DNA of 64,000 nucleotides from Rhizobium sp. AAP43 (GTDB taxonomy: Bacteria > Pseudomonadota > Alphaproteobacteria > Rhizobiales > Rhizobiaceae), in NCBI RefSeq assembly GCF_001296045.1, contig NZ_LJHS01000045.1, positions 1 to 64,000 on the forward strand. Direction: 5' to 3'. The position numbers and the translations under genes are program-made. Of the stretch, positions 19,185 through 28,238 are shown in pieces. A model generated the notes under the pieces. The model searched no databases. It saw only the letters and a program-made list of their open reading frames with translations, and was not told the origin of the DNA. How positions within the stretch are numbered: the first letter of the stretch is position 1; each line of letters opens with the position of its first letter.

Positions 19185-19970
19185 TCAGCTTGAGAGCTTT
19201 GCCGTCTTCTTCTTACCAACATTGCGCAAAACATGCGAAAAACCGGCATTGTACAAGTCGCTGTCGCGGAACTCCACGTTTCCGAAGACCTTGCCGACCA
19301 TGATCAACGCGGTGCGCGTGATCTTCGCCTTGCGCACGTCGTCTGCCATGTCCTTCAGCGTCGTGCGGATGAAGAGCTCGTCCGGCCAGGTCGACCGATA
19401 GGCGATGACCACGGGGCAATCCTCACCATAATAGGGCGTCAGTGTATCGCGGATATGAGGAAGATTGCGGATCGACAGATGGATGGCGAGGGTGGCGCGT
19501 GATTTCCCCAGGATCTCCAGCGTCTCGAATTCCGGCATCGAGGATGCCTTCATCTCGGTTCGGGTGACAATCACCGTCTGGGCGATTTCCGGCAGGGTCA
19601 GTTCGGTCTTCAGGCGCGCGGCGGTCGCGGCAAAAGCCGGTACGCCGGGAACGACATCATAGGGAATATCCAATGCGTCGAGCCGGCGCATCTGCTCAGC
19701 AATCGCGCCATAGATCGACGGATCTCCCGAATGCACGCGGGCAACATCCTCTCCGCGTTCGTGGGCGGCCACCATTTCTGCCACGATCTCATCGAGATGC
19801 ATGGGTGCGGTATCCTTGACGATCGCCCCCTCGGGCGCCGCCTCAACGATTTCCGCAGGAACCAGCGAACCCGCATAGAGGCAGACCGGGCAGCGTTCGA
19901 TCAGGCGCAAGCCGCGCACGGTGATGAGGTCGGGGGCGCCCGGGCCGGCACCGATGAAATAGACGGTCAT
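19185..19970 (-). CDS. cobM: Precorrin-4 C11-methyltransferase
   Basis: It adds the C11 methyl group in corrin ring synthesis, using S-adenosylmethionine. The 261-residue protein has the tetrapyrrole-methylase signatures: GAGPGAPDLIT at the N-terminus, HSGDPSIYGA, and VPGVPAF, all typical of CobM/CbiF. Its ATG overlaps the stop of the cbiG-cobJ fusion by 4 bases. It is the last cob gene of this operon. Confidence 0.95.
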   Translation of the reverse strand: MTVYFIGAGPGAPDLITVRGLRLIERCPVCLYAGSLVPAEIVEAAPEGAIVKDTAPMHLDEIVAEMVAAHERGEDVARVHSGDPSIYGAIAEQMRRLDALDIPYDVVPGVPAFAATAARLKTELTLPEIAQTVIVTRTEMKASSMPEFETLEILGKSRATLAIHLSIRNLPHIRDTLTPYYGEDCPVVIAYRSTWPDELFIRTTLKDMADDVRKAKITRTALIMVGKVFGNVEFRDSDLYNAGFSHVLRNVGKKKTAKLSS

Positions 19971-21847
19971 GCTTCAACTCCCTTCATTCCCGTGTCCGCT
20001 TTGCCCGAATAGCCGCGCGGCGTGTAGACCCAGGTCTTGCCATCGCCCGTCCTGACGGTGCGGCTCTCGGACGAACCAACGACGACGACGGTCAGCATGT
20101 CGACATCGTCGACATTCAACTCCCCGAGTGGCACGGTGCGAACAGTCTCACCCTCACGACCCAGATTGGTGGCAAGGATGACCGGCGTCGAGGCCGGGCG
20201 GTATTTCAACAACTCATCGCGGGCATAGGCGAGTTGGGTCCGACGCTTCATCGATACCGGATTGTAGAAAGCGATGACGAAGTCACCCTCGCCTGCCGCC
20301 TTGACCCGACGTTGGATATGTTCCCAGGGGGTCAGCAGATCCGAGAGCGAGATCGTGCAGAAATCATGGCCCAGCGGCGCGCCAATTCTCGCGGCAGCGG
20401 CCTGAAGCGCCGAAATGCCGGGCGAGACCTGGACTTCGATTCGGCTCGCCGCATTGCTGATGCCACCCTTGTCGAAGAGTTCAAAGACCAGCGTCGCCAT
20501 GGCGTAGATGCCGGCGTCGCCAGAACAGACGAGCGAGACTGTCTTACCCTCACCCGCCAGCTCCATGGCACGCACCACGCGAGCCTCTTCCTTGCCCAGA
20601 TCGAAATCGTGGCGGATCTTGTCCGCAGCAAGCGCCCCGAGCAGGTCGAGATAAAGCGAATAACCGACGAGATCCGTCGAGGTGGCGACCATGCGCGACA
20701 CTTCCGGCGAGCGCCAGTCATCAGACCCCGGGCCTATGCCGACGACAAAAAGCGTACCTCGGGCACGGCCGATCGTGGCGGGATCGATTGTGTCAGCGGC
20801 TTCGGCAATGGCCGCCGTTACGCCTTTTGACTTGATCTTTTCGACAACGAGCGCGCCCGCCTTCCCGACCGCCGCCAGTGCGGCCCCTTCAGCGACGCCG
20901 TGGCAACCGACTTCGGCGAAGACTACCTCGGACGGGTTCTTAAGGCGTGAGGCTTCGGCTTCCAGCGTTTCGGCAGAAAAGAACCGGGCCGGCACGCCGA
21001 AATGGCGGGCGACCGCATGGATCGCCGTTTCGTCTGCCTTCAGATCGATGGAGCACACGGCAGCCAGGCTCTGGCGGGCGAAACCGCCCTTGGCGAGTGC
21101 CTCTTCGGCCAGCGCAATCGCCTCCTCAGCATGGGCATGGCGCTCGCAACCCATGCCAAGCACCAGCGTCTTTGGATGATAGACGAGTTCCAACTCGCCA
21201 GCGGCTTTGTTCTCTGTGGTCACGGTCAGGGTCACGTGGGCCTCTTGATCGAATGGAAGTCTGGATTGGGTGAGCCAGGCAGCGACATTGGATTGTCGGC
21301 CATGGGCGCTGAGGGAACCGTCTTCCTGCATGTGGGACGGTGGAAGGTTAAGATGGACGCTGGCACCGGCAACCAGTTCGGCCATAACGGCCTTTGCACT
21401 GGCTGGATTGGCGAGCACATGGCTCTTCGGTGGCTGGTCGAGTGCGACGCCGAATTTCAAATCGCCGGCCGTGGTGATGGCGGCTTGGACGCCCAGGGCG
21501 GATGCGATCTGGCGGGCGAGATCATTGGCGCCATGATGGCCACCCAAAAGGGGAACGACAGAGGCTCCGTCCTCGGCGACCGCCAGAACCGGTGGCTCGG
21601 ACTGTTTATTGGAAAGAATTGGCGCAAGAAGGCGAATCAACGCACCGGATGCCATGATCGAGACGATCGGGCGGCCCGCCAGGAAAAGCTGCTGGACGTG
21701 GTCCTTGACCGAGGCAAAGAGCACATCGGCTTCACCAACCCGTGCGGCAGCACCATGCAATTCGCCGCCGATCATCGTCGCCAGACGGCAACCGAGCGGC
21801 CGTGCTGCTTCGCTTAGAATGATCACAACGGGTACGGTTGCGCTCAT
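19967..21847 (-). CDS. cobJ: CbiG-CobJ fusion: cobalt-precorrin-5A hydrolase-like domain plus precorrin-3B C17-methyltransferase
   Basis: The 626-residue protein joins two activities. Residues 1 to about 345 match CbiG, which opens the lactone ring of cobalt-precorrin-5A: GGHHGAN (about 102-108) in the middle domain and GMGCERH (231-237) in the C-terminal CbiG part. From about residue 365 it is CobJ, the ring-contracting C17 methylase, with GIGPGS (370-375), CSGDAGIYAMA and VSPGISA. The ATG at 21847 overlaps the cobI stop as ATGA, so a start 14 codons earlier is rejected. Fusions of this kind occur in other bacteria. It is notable because CbiG belongs to the oxygen-independent route. Confidence 0.92.
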   Translation of the reverse strand: MSATVPVVIILSEAARPLGCRLATMIGGELHGAAARVGEADVLFASVKDHVQQLFLAGRPIVSIMASGALIRLLAPILSNKQSEPPVLAVAEDGASVVPLLGGHHGANDLARQIASALGVQAAITTAGDLKFGVALDQPPKSHVLANPASAKAVMAELVAGASVHLNLPPSHMQEDGSLSAHGRQSNVAAWLTQSRLPFDQEAHVTLTVTTENKAAGELELVYHPKTLVLGMGCERHAHAEEAIALAEEALAKGGFARQSLAAVCSIDLKADETAIHAVARHFGVPARFFSAETLEAEASRLKNPSEVVFAEVGCHGVAEGAALAAVGKAGALVVEKIKSKGVTAAIAEAADTIDPATIGRARGTLFVVGIGPGSDDWRSPEVSRMVATSTDLVGYSLYLDLLGALAADKIRHDFDLGKEEARVVRAMELAGEGKTVSLVCSGDAGIYAMATLVFELFDKGGISNAASRIEVQVSPGISALQAAAARIGAPLGHDFCTISLSDLLTPWEHIQRRVKAAGEGDFVIAFYNPVSMKRRTQLAYARDELLKYRPASTPVILATNLGREGETVRTVPLGELNVDDVDMLTVVVVGSSESRTVRTGDGKTWVYTPRGYSGKADTGMKGVEA

Positions 21848-22584
21848 CGCATCTCGCTTCCGAGCGTCTTTGCCAATGCCGGGTGCCAACGCTCTTCGCC
21901 CTTGTAGATCAGGATCATCGAGAAATACGGCGCGGTATCGTCGGCCACATCGGCAAGCGGCACGAGTTTCTGTTCGGCGAGACTTACCCGTTCGGCATAA
22001 CCCGATTGTCCTGTCAGCCCGAGGCTTTCAATCAGCGCACGGATGCGGGCGAAATGGCGACCAAGCTTGATGATGGCAACAGCGCCCGAGGCTTGGATCC
22101 GGGCGGCAAGCTCCTCATCCGACAGTGGGCCCGGCAGGACGGTCAAGACGTCATTGCGGGCCGCGAGCGGCCGTCCGAGACCGGCGGCGGCGGCCATCAT
22201 CGAGGAAACGCCGGGCACAACTTCGGTCGGATAGCGATCGGCCAACCGTTCGAAGAGATACATGAAGGAGCCGTAGAAGAAAGGATCGCCCTCGCAGAGC
22301 ACGGCGACATCCGAACCCGCATCCAGATGACGCGACAGCGTCTCGGCGGCCTGGGTATAGATGTCCTGAGCCGGGAACCGCTCGACGCGCATCGGCACGA
22401 TGATTGGCACTTCAAGTTGGGCGGCCGTCAGGTAGGGCGCTGCAATCTGGTGCGCAAAGCTCGGGCCCGTATCTGGTGCCGGATAGGCGACCACGGAGCA
22501 GGAAGTCAAAATGCGGTGCGCCTTGAGCGTCAGGAGTTCCGGATCGCCGGGACCAAGGCCCAGTCCATAAAGTTTCCCCGTCAT
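21844..22584 (-). CDS. cobI: Precorrin-2 C20-methyltransferase
   Basis: It methylates C20 of precorrin-2, the first committed step to the corrin ring. The 246-residue protein has GLGPGDPELLTLKA, the C-E-G-D-P-F-F-Y-G-S motif and VPGVSSM, all diagnostic for CobI/CbiL. ATG 22584 is preceded by GGGAGAGG and overlaps the cobL stop by 4 bases; a longer frame starting inside cobL is rejected. Confidence 0.95.
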   Translation of the reverse strand: MTGKLYGLGLGPGDPELLTLKAHRILTSCSVVAYPAPDTGPSFAHQIAAPYLTAAQLEVPIIVPMRVERFPAQDIYTQAAETLSRHLDAGSDVAVLCEGDPFFYGSFMYLFERLADRYPTEVVPGVSSMMAAAAGLGRPLAARNDVLTVLPGPLSDEELAARIQASGAVAIIKLGRHFARIRALIESLGLTGQSGYAERVSLAEQKLVPLADVADDTAPYFSMILIYKGEERWHPALAKTLGSEMR

Positions 22585-23822
22585 ACACCCTCTCCCTTCA
22601 CCACCGTCCACATCGTCACGGGCATCAGTGACTTCCAGCCGCAATAGCGACCGACCGGCGCAGCGCGCGCGACCTGGATGCGCGTAAGCTCACCCCCCCA
22701 GATGCCGCGCAGTTCGGCGAGCCGCGCCTCTCCCTCGATGGTCACGGCATTGGCGACCAGAAGTCCGCCGGGGCCGAGTGCCTGCCAGCAGGTCTCGAAC
22801 AGGCCCTCGCCTGTAATCCCACCACCGATGAAGACGACATCAGGGACTTTCAGGCCGACGAGTGCTGTCGGCGCCTCCCCTTCAACGATTTCCAGATCCG
22901 GGACCCCAAGCGTGTCGGCATTCTGCCGGATCATCATCAGACGCTCCGGCTTTGCCTCGATCGCAATCGCTTTCGTGCCCATGCCGGCGCGCATCCATTC
23001 AATCGCGATCGACCCGCAGCCCGCGCCGACATCCCAAAGCAGTGCATTGGGGAATGGCGCCAACTGGGCCAGCGTTGCAGCACGGATCTCGCGTTTGGTG
23101 AGCTGACCATCATGGCGAAAGGCCTCGTCCGGCAGACCTGGCACGGGGGCGAGTAGCGGGCCATCCTGAGCGCAGTCGATGGCAAGCGTGTTGAAGTCGG
23201 ATATCTTGGGGCGGGTTTCGGCCATTTCCAGCGCCATCATGCGCAGCAGACGCTCCCTCGCCCCGCCCATATGTTCGAGCACATGCAGGACCGAAGCCCC
23301 GAAGCCGCGCTCGGCCAGTAGCACCGCGGCAGCCTGCACGGTCGAGGCATCTGATGTTAACGCCAGAATGCGGGCCCGCGGCAGGACATGGCGATTGAGG
23401 AAAGACAGCGGACGACCATGCAGCGAGATCTGCGTGACCGATTGCAACGGCCATCCGAGGCGTGCAGCAGCGAGCGAAAAGGCCGACGGGCTCGGCAGGA
23501 CAAACATTTCCTCCGATGCCACGTAACGCCGGAGTGTTGCACCAATGCCAAAATGCATCGGGTCGCCAGTTGCCAGCACCGTTACCGGCGTGCCGCGCAG
23601 CTTCAAGATCTCGGCCAGCGTCTCGCGGAAGCCCGCGCCCCAGGTCAGGATGCGCTTGAGGCTCGGCAGAGAACTGCCATCGATCACAGCATCGAGGCGT
23701 TCGCCGATCACCAGTGTCTCGGCCTGCCAGACCACAGATTGGGCCTCTGGTGTCAGGCTTTCGAGGCCATTGTCGCCGATACCGATGATGGTAAGCCAGG
23801 GCCCCTGGAGAAACTCAGACAT
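22581..23822 (-). CDS. cobL: Precorrin-6Y C5,15-methyltransferase (decarboxylating)
   Basis: A natural fusion of CbiE and CbiT that methylates C5 and C15 and removes the C12 acetate carboxyl group. The 413-residue protein has an N-terminal tetrapyrrole-methylase domain (IIGIGDNG at about 12-19, LATGDPMHFGIGATL) and a C-terminal Rossmann methylase with DVGAGCGSIAIEWMR. ATG 23822 lies 8 bases inside the end of cobH and gives the usual short N-terminus. Confidence 0.95.
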   Translation of the reverse strand: MSEFLQGPWLTIIGIGDNGLESLTPEAQSVVWQAETLVIGERLDAVIDGSSLPSLKRILTWGAGFRETLAEILKLRGTPVTVLATGDPMHFGIGATLRRYVASEEMFVLPSPSAFSLAAARLGWPLQSVTQISLHGRPLSFLNRHVLPRARILALTSDASTVQAAAVLLAERGFGASVLHVLEHMGGARERLLRMMALEMAETRPKISDFNTLAIDCAQDGPLLAPVPGLPDEAFRHDGQLTKREIRAATLAQLAPFPNALLWDVGAGCGSIAIEWMRAGMGTKAIAIEAKPERLMMIRQNADTLGVPDLEIVEGEAPTALVGLKVPDVVFIGGGITGEGLFETCWQALGPGGLLVANAVTIEGEARLAELRGIWGGELTRIQVARAAPVGRYCGWKSLMPVTMWTVVKGEGV

Positions 23823-25542
23823 TGGTACCGAGCCCTCCCGCCAGCGCGTTAACCGCAGCGGACGCCATGGCCGAGCCGCCCCGACGGCCACGCACCGCAA
23901 TATACGGAATGCCGCGGCTGTCGGCGATCAGCGCGTCCTTGCTTTCTGCGGCCCCGACAAAGCCAACGGGAAAACCGAGAATGATCGCCGGCTTGGGACT
24001 CCCCGAATCGATGCGTTCCAACAGACGGAACAGAGCCGTCGGGGCATTGCCGATTGCGACGACCGCACCTTCAAGCCGGTCATCCCAGAGATCGACCTGG
24101 GCCGCCGAGCGCGTATTGCCGATCTCGCTCGCCCTGGGCCGCACACGCTCATCATTCAGCAGGCAGAGTATTTCGTTGTCTGCAGGCAGCAAGCGACGGA
24201 TCACCCCATGGCGTACCATTTCGACATCCACCAGCACCGGGGCGCCGGCCTCAAGTGCTGCAGCACCGGCTTCAAACGCACCATCTGAAAAGGCAATATC
24301 ATTGGCGAGATCGACCATGCCGCAGGCATGGATGAGGCGGATGGCCAGCGGCTGCAGGTCGGGCGGGAACCGGTCGAGATCCACCTCCGTCCTAATCGTG
24401 GAAAAGGACTGACGATAGATCTCGGCGGGGTCGCGGATGTAGTCGAGAGATGTGTCCAGGGCAGCCGCGCTATTTTCGGTTTTTGACTCGCTCAGGGCCG
24501 GCGAGAAACACAAGGAAAGCGGAACGCCGCAATCCGTTTCTGCCAGACCAGTTACCGATGGAGAAACCTCAATGTTGGCTTCGTATTTGAGTTCGAGAGA
24601 GACCTCAGTCTGAGGCGGGCGGTGGCTATCAGGCAAAGTCGCGGCAGCCGCCCCCACCAGGTCGCGGTGACCGATGCCAAGCACCCAGCCTTCCTCTGCG
24701 ATCGAAACCTCAACGTCTTCGTCCGACAACATGATCGGTCGCTCCATCAGCATGGCCAGACGTCCGTCGATGTCAAATTCTCCGAAGGCTTCCGCGACCG
24801 TGCGAACCTGTGCTGCGTCCTTGACCTCTGCACTATCTGGGAGCGTGAACAACGAGGGATAGGTCTCTGCAAAGACCACTGGTTTGTCGAGAGACGTGCT
24901 GAATCCGGTCTCGAAGGGCCAGACGGCGATATGCTCGTTCAGGCCGGAATCGTCGAGGAAATGAGAGAGGCGGGCAATCCCGAGCAACGACTGACTGCCG
25001 ACCACGCCGACGCCCACCAATTGCCAAACAGATTTCGCCGTCGCGACAGACACCTCAGAGCGACGGAACGCGAGTGGTGCGGTTTGCCACGGGCCGGGCT
25101 TCTTGGCGCCCAGATGCGGATAGGCATGTTGATGCGGCCGTCCCCAGAAGCGCGGTTCCCCGGGAAAATAGGTTCCATTCCAGAGCGAGGCGAGAGCGAA
25201 GCGATTGTTGGCATTATTGTCGCCATCCTCGATCTCGGCTGCAATTTTCCGCCACAGGGCTCGCCAGTTGGCCCGGCCGGTCAAACGCTCAGCTGTCCCT
25301 TGTGGATAGCCAAAGGCAAAATCAAAACCACACAGCAGTTTTTCGCCCGCATCCAGAGCGGATCGGACGATCGTTTCGAGACGACGCATGAACCCGTGAC
25401 GGGTCGACACGTTCTCCACCCATTCAACCACGATCCGGTCGCCCTCACGCCGGGCCATGCAGGCCCAGAGCGAGTTACGGCCCGTCACCGGTTGTCCAGC
25501 GCCTGACCAGTCAACAACCAGATAGCGATCGAAAAGAGGCAT
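23815..25542 (-). CDS. cobH: Precorrin-8X methylmutase with N-terminal RNase H-like (DUF429-type) extension
   Basis: The C-terminal part, about residues 367-575, is CobH, which moves the C11 methyl group to C12 to give hydrogenobyrinate. It has YIRDPAEIYRQSF and VDVEMVRHGV, with the catalytic histidine at 444. CobH alone is about 210 residues; this protein has 575. The extra N-terminal part of about 340 residues starts YLVVDWSGAG (Asp11) and has CGFDFAFGYP (71-80), spacing that recalls DUF429/RNase H-like proteins. It is joined by a low-complexity linker. Its role is unknown. The gene starts directly after the cbiX stop. Confidence 0.88.
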   Translation of the reverse strand: MPLFDRYLVVDWSGAGQPVTGRNSLWACMARREGDRIVVEWVENVSTRHGFMRRLETIVRSALDAGEKLLCGFDFAFGYPQGTAERLTGRANWRALWRKIAAEIEDGDNNANNRFALASLWNGTYFPGEPRFWGRPHQHAYPHLGAKKPGPWQTAPLAFRRSEVSVATAKSVWQLVGVGVVGSQSLLGIARLSHFLDDSGLNEHIAVWPFETGFSTSLDKPVVFAETYPSLFTLPDSAEVKDAAQVRTVAEAFGEFDIDGRLAMLMERPIMLSDEDVEVSIAEEGWVLGIGHRDLVGAAAATLPDSHRPPQTEVSLELKYEANIEVSPSVTGLAETDCGVPLSLCFSPALSESKTENSAAALDTSLDYIRDPAEIYRQSFSTIRTEVDLDRFPPDLQPLAIRLIHACGMVDLANDIAFSDGAFEAGAAALEAGAPVLVDVEMVRHGVIRRLLPADNEILCLLNDERVRPRASEIGNTRSAAQVDLWDDRLEGAVVAIGNAPTALFRLLERIDSGSPKPAIILGFPVGFVGAAESKDALIADSRGIPYIAVRGRRGGSAMASAAVNALAGGLGTNV

Positions 25543-26883
25543 TTACGTCTTCTTCTGCATCGACTTCGGGCCTAGAGGATGGTCCGCATGAGGATACGGC
25601 GCGTGATGGTGCCCGTGATCATGGCCGTGGCCGTGATTATGGCCATGGTCGTGATCATGGGAATGCCCGTGTGCATGGTCATGACCGTGGTCGTGGTTGT
25701 GATGATCGTGAGCATGGTGACCACCGCAGCCGCAATTGGGGCCATGCTCGTGTGCGGCACTCTTGCCGCTGGACGGCGCATTCATCACGGCTTCCAGACC
25801 GGCATCGGGAGCCGCGTTTAACAGATGGCCATATTTGCCGCCAAGCGTGGTGGAGGCTGCATAGTCAAAAGCCGGTTCCAAGTCGTTCGGTTCGGCGTGG
25901 GAGTGGACGGGCGTATAGGGCAAGCCATGCTCCTTGCAGAAATCGGGATCGCGGCAGGAGGCGTCACAATCCCCCTTGCACGGACAGTTTTCCAGTCCGC
26001 CACCAATACCCTCGACATGGTGGTGATGGCTTTCCTGGCGCTGGCCGACATCGGCTTCGAAGCCGAGAACCTGTTCGCGGTATTTGCACATCTGACAGTT
26101 CATGACGGCCGCGCCTTCGAGGATCTCCCGGACACGGTCCTGGAAGGCATCAAGAACCAGCGGGTGGTCGTTCAGATAGCTTGCCTTGACGAACTGGATC
26201 TCTGGATGACGCGCCGCGACCTCATCTGTGTAGCTGTAGATGCGCTTGACCAGGACGCCGGTGAAGAGAAAGTACGGGAACACGATGATGCGCTTGTAGC
26301 CAAGCTTTGCGGCATGGGTGAGACCCGGCTCGACAAGCGGAAATGTCACGCCGGAATAGCAGGTCTCGCCCCAGCCGAAGCCCATGCCTTCCCAGAGCAT
26401 GCGCATGACCTTGGTAGCATTGGAATTCGCATCCGGGTCTGACGATCCGCGGCCGACGACCATCAACAGCGTATCGTGTTTCTCGACAAAGCCGAGGGTT
26501 TCGTTCGCCTCGTCGACAGCCGTCTGGATCCGGTCGCCGGCGGCCCGGATCATTTTCAAGTCGATCCCGAGTTCGCGGCCGTAATTGATCACCATGCCCG
26601 GGTTCTGGGCCTGGTATGTGTTGAGGACGGAGGGGATGTCGTTTTTGGCGTGGCCAGCAGCAAACAGCATGCCGGGCACAGCCAGGACCCGGGTCACGCC
26701 CTTTTCGCGCAAGCTGTCGAGACCGGAAGCGATGACCGGATTGCAAAATTCAAGGTAACCGTATTCGACCGGCATATCGGGATTGCGCGCGCGCAGCGCC
26801 TGCGCGATCACGGCAAATTCCTTCGCCGCATTCTGATTGCGGCTGCCATGGCCACAGACCATGATTCCGAGTTTTTCCGCCAT
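25543..26883 (-). CDS. cbiX: CbiX-type sirohydrochlorin cobaltochelatase, long form with His-rich tail
   Basis: CbiX inserts cobalt into sirohydrochlorin. The 446-residue protein has two chelatase-like halves (about 1-125 and 135-260) with metal histidines in GHGSRN (His12) and AAGHAKND (His78). Then comes an M-x-C-x-x-C motif (261-266), known from long CbiX proteins as an iron-sulfur site, and a further cysteine cluster (300-316). The tail (378-433) is largely histidine alternating with aspartate and glycine, and probably stores or delivers cobalt. AGGAGG before ATG 26883 is an excellent start; upstream residues in the longer frame are rejected. First gene of this cob operon. Confidence 0.92.
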   Translation of the reverse strand: MAEKLGIMVCGHGSRNQNAAKEFAVIAQALRARNPDMPVEYGYLEFCNPVIASGLDSLREKGVTRVLAVPGMLFAAGHAKNDIPSVLNTYQAQNPGMVINYGRELGIDLKMIRAAGDRIQTAVDEANETLGFVEKHDTLLMVVGRGSSDPDANSNATKVMRMLWEGMGFGWGETCYSGVTFPLVEPGLTHAAKLGYKRIIVFPYFLFTGVLVKRIYSYTDEVAARHPEIQFVKASYLNDHPLVLDAFQDRVREILEGAAVMNCQMCKYREQVLGFEADVGQRQESHHHHVEGIGGGLENCPCKGDCDASCRDPDFCKEHGLPYTPVHSHAEPNDLEPAFDYAASTTLGGKYGHLLNAAPDAGLEAVMNAPSSGKSAAHEHGPNCGCGGHHAHDHHNHDHGHDHAHGHSHDHDHGHNHGHGHDHGHHHAPYPHADHPLGPKSMQKKT

Positions 26884-27212
26884 GTCGGCCTCCTGCTTCG
26901 TTGCTCTCCCTGTACGAAGCGCCGGACGCGCGCGGTTTGCAGCACGGTCCATGGCCTTTGGGACAGCTCCGGAATTGGCCCCCTGCTTGGGTCGGCCGCA
27001 CCGGACTATTTCCAGCCTGTCGAACAGGCGCCGTCGCACATTACCCTGAGCTTTATCGAAGCGTCATCAAACGGTCAAACCAGATTGCGGCGCATTCTAT
27101 GATGGAAGCGCCAGTCCACAGAGCCGACCGTCGCAGGACGGGTCAAACGCAGTTGCCCACTTTGCGGCTTTGGTGCACAAGGGCCGCACCCCAGACAAAC
27201 CCGAGTGTCCCC
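26884..27212. other. Intergenic region between divergent cbiX and TSUP transporter genes
   Basis: I looked here on both strands for a second cobalamin riboswitch (the GCCAGGAGACC and GCCACTG boxes) and found none. The region must hold the promoters of both genes, but I cannot point to convincing boxes. Open frames across it are extensions of the flanking genes. Confidence 0.5.
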
Positions 27213-27998
27213 GTGGCCGATCTCGCCCTGCACACCCTTGCCCTCCTGTTCGTTGCTGCCTTCATTGCCGGTTTTATCGATTCAATTGCCGGTGGCGGCG
27301 GATTGGTCACCATACCGATCATGCTGATTGCCGGTATCCCGCCGCTAGAAACATTGGGAACGAACAAGCTGCAGTCGATGTTCGGGGCCGGTTCCGCGAC
27401 ACTCGCATACGCCCGTAAAGGCCATGTCGATCTGAAAAAACAGTTGCCGATGGCGGGGATGGCGACACTTGGTGGCGCGCTTGGCGCCTTGATCGCCACG
27501 ATCGTGCCGGGCGACGTTCTGCGAGCGCTGATGCCCTTCCTGCTTGTCGCCATCGGACTCTATTTTGCACTCAAGCCGAATATTTCCGACGAAGACCGTC
27601 ACCAGCGCATTGCCCCCCTTGTATTCGGCCTGACATTTGTTCCCCTGATCGGCCTCTATGACGGCGTCTTCGGTCCCGGCACAGGTTCCTTCTTCATGCT
27701 CGCCTTCGTGTCCCTGGCCGGGTTCGGCATGCTCAAGGCGACGGCTCATACCAAGCTTCTCAATCTTGGCTCGAATACCGGCGCCTTCCTGATCTTCCTG
27801 CTCAACGGCGTGGTGTTGTGGAAAGTCGGCCTGATGATGGGTATCGGGCAGTTCCTCGGCGCGCAGACAGGATCGCGTTTCGCGATAAAAAAGGGGGCCA
27901 AGATTATCAAGCCACTGCTGATCTTCACCTGTGTGGCTCTCGCCATCCGACTGCTGATGGATCCGACGAACCCCATTTGGGTCTTCCTTGGCGTCTAA
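27213..27998 (+). CDS. TSUP (TauE/SafE) family membrane transporter
   Basis: The 261-residue inner-membrane protein has about eight hydrophobic segments and the family motifs AGFIDSIAGGGGL near the N-terminus and YDGVFGPGTGSFF in the second half. TSUP proteins move sulfur-containing or other organic anions; some are next to metal or cofactor genes. The substrate here is not evident. I place the start at GTG 27213, just before the first membrane segment, since the upstream frame is arginine-rich and overlaps the cbiX leader. Between two cob operons, but on the opposite strand. Confidence 0.82.
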   Translation: MADLALHTLALLFVAAFIAGFIDSIAGGGGLVTIPIMLIAGIPPLETLGTNKLQSMFGAGSATLAYARKGHVDLKKQLPMAGMATLGGALGALIATIVPGDVLRALMPFLLVAIGLYFALKPNISDEDRHQRIAPLVFGLTFVPLIGLYDGVFGPGTGSFFMLAFVSLAGFGMLKATAHTKLLNLGSNTGAFLIFLLNGVVLWKVGLMMGIGQFLGAQTGSRFAIKKGAKIIKPLLIFTCVALAIRLLMDPTNPIWVFLGV

Positions 27999-28238
27999 GT
28001 CGAGCAAGCAAGGGTGCGTTTATAACGGCTACGGCCGTTCGATTGCAGGTCGAATGACGTTAGGGCGATACCGTGACTAAACGCGCGGAACCGTGCAGTC
28101 GTCGTCTAATACCCCTAGATCGCTGAGAATTGACGCCACCGGCCGATTTTTTGCACCATGGGCAGGGCATGGGACACCGGCGATTTCATCACCTAATCCT
28201 TTTCATCACCCATGCCGTCTTCAGCAAGGGCTTGGCGA

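Noticed and set aside
26884-27212. A possible second cobalamin riboswitch before cbiX
   Set aside because: None of the conserved boxes is present on either strand.
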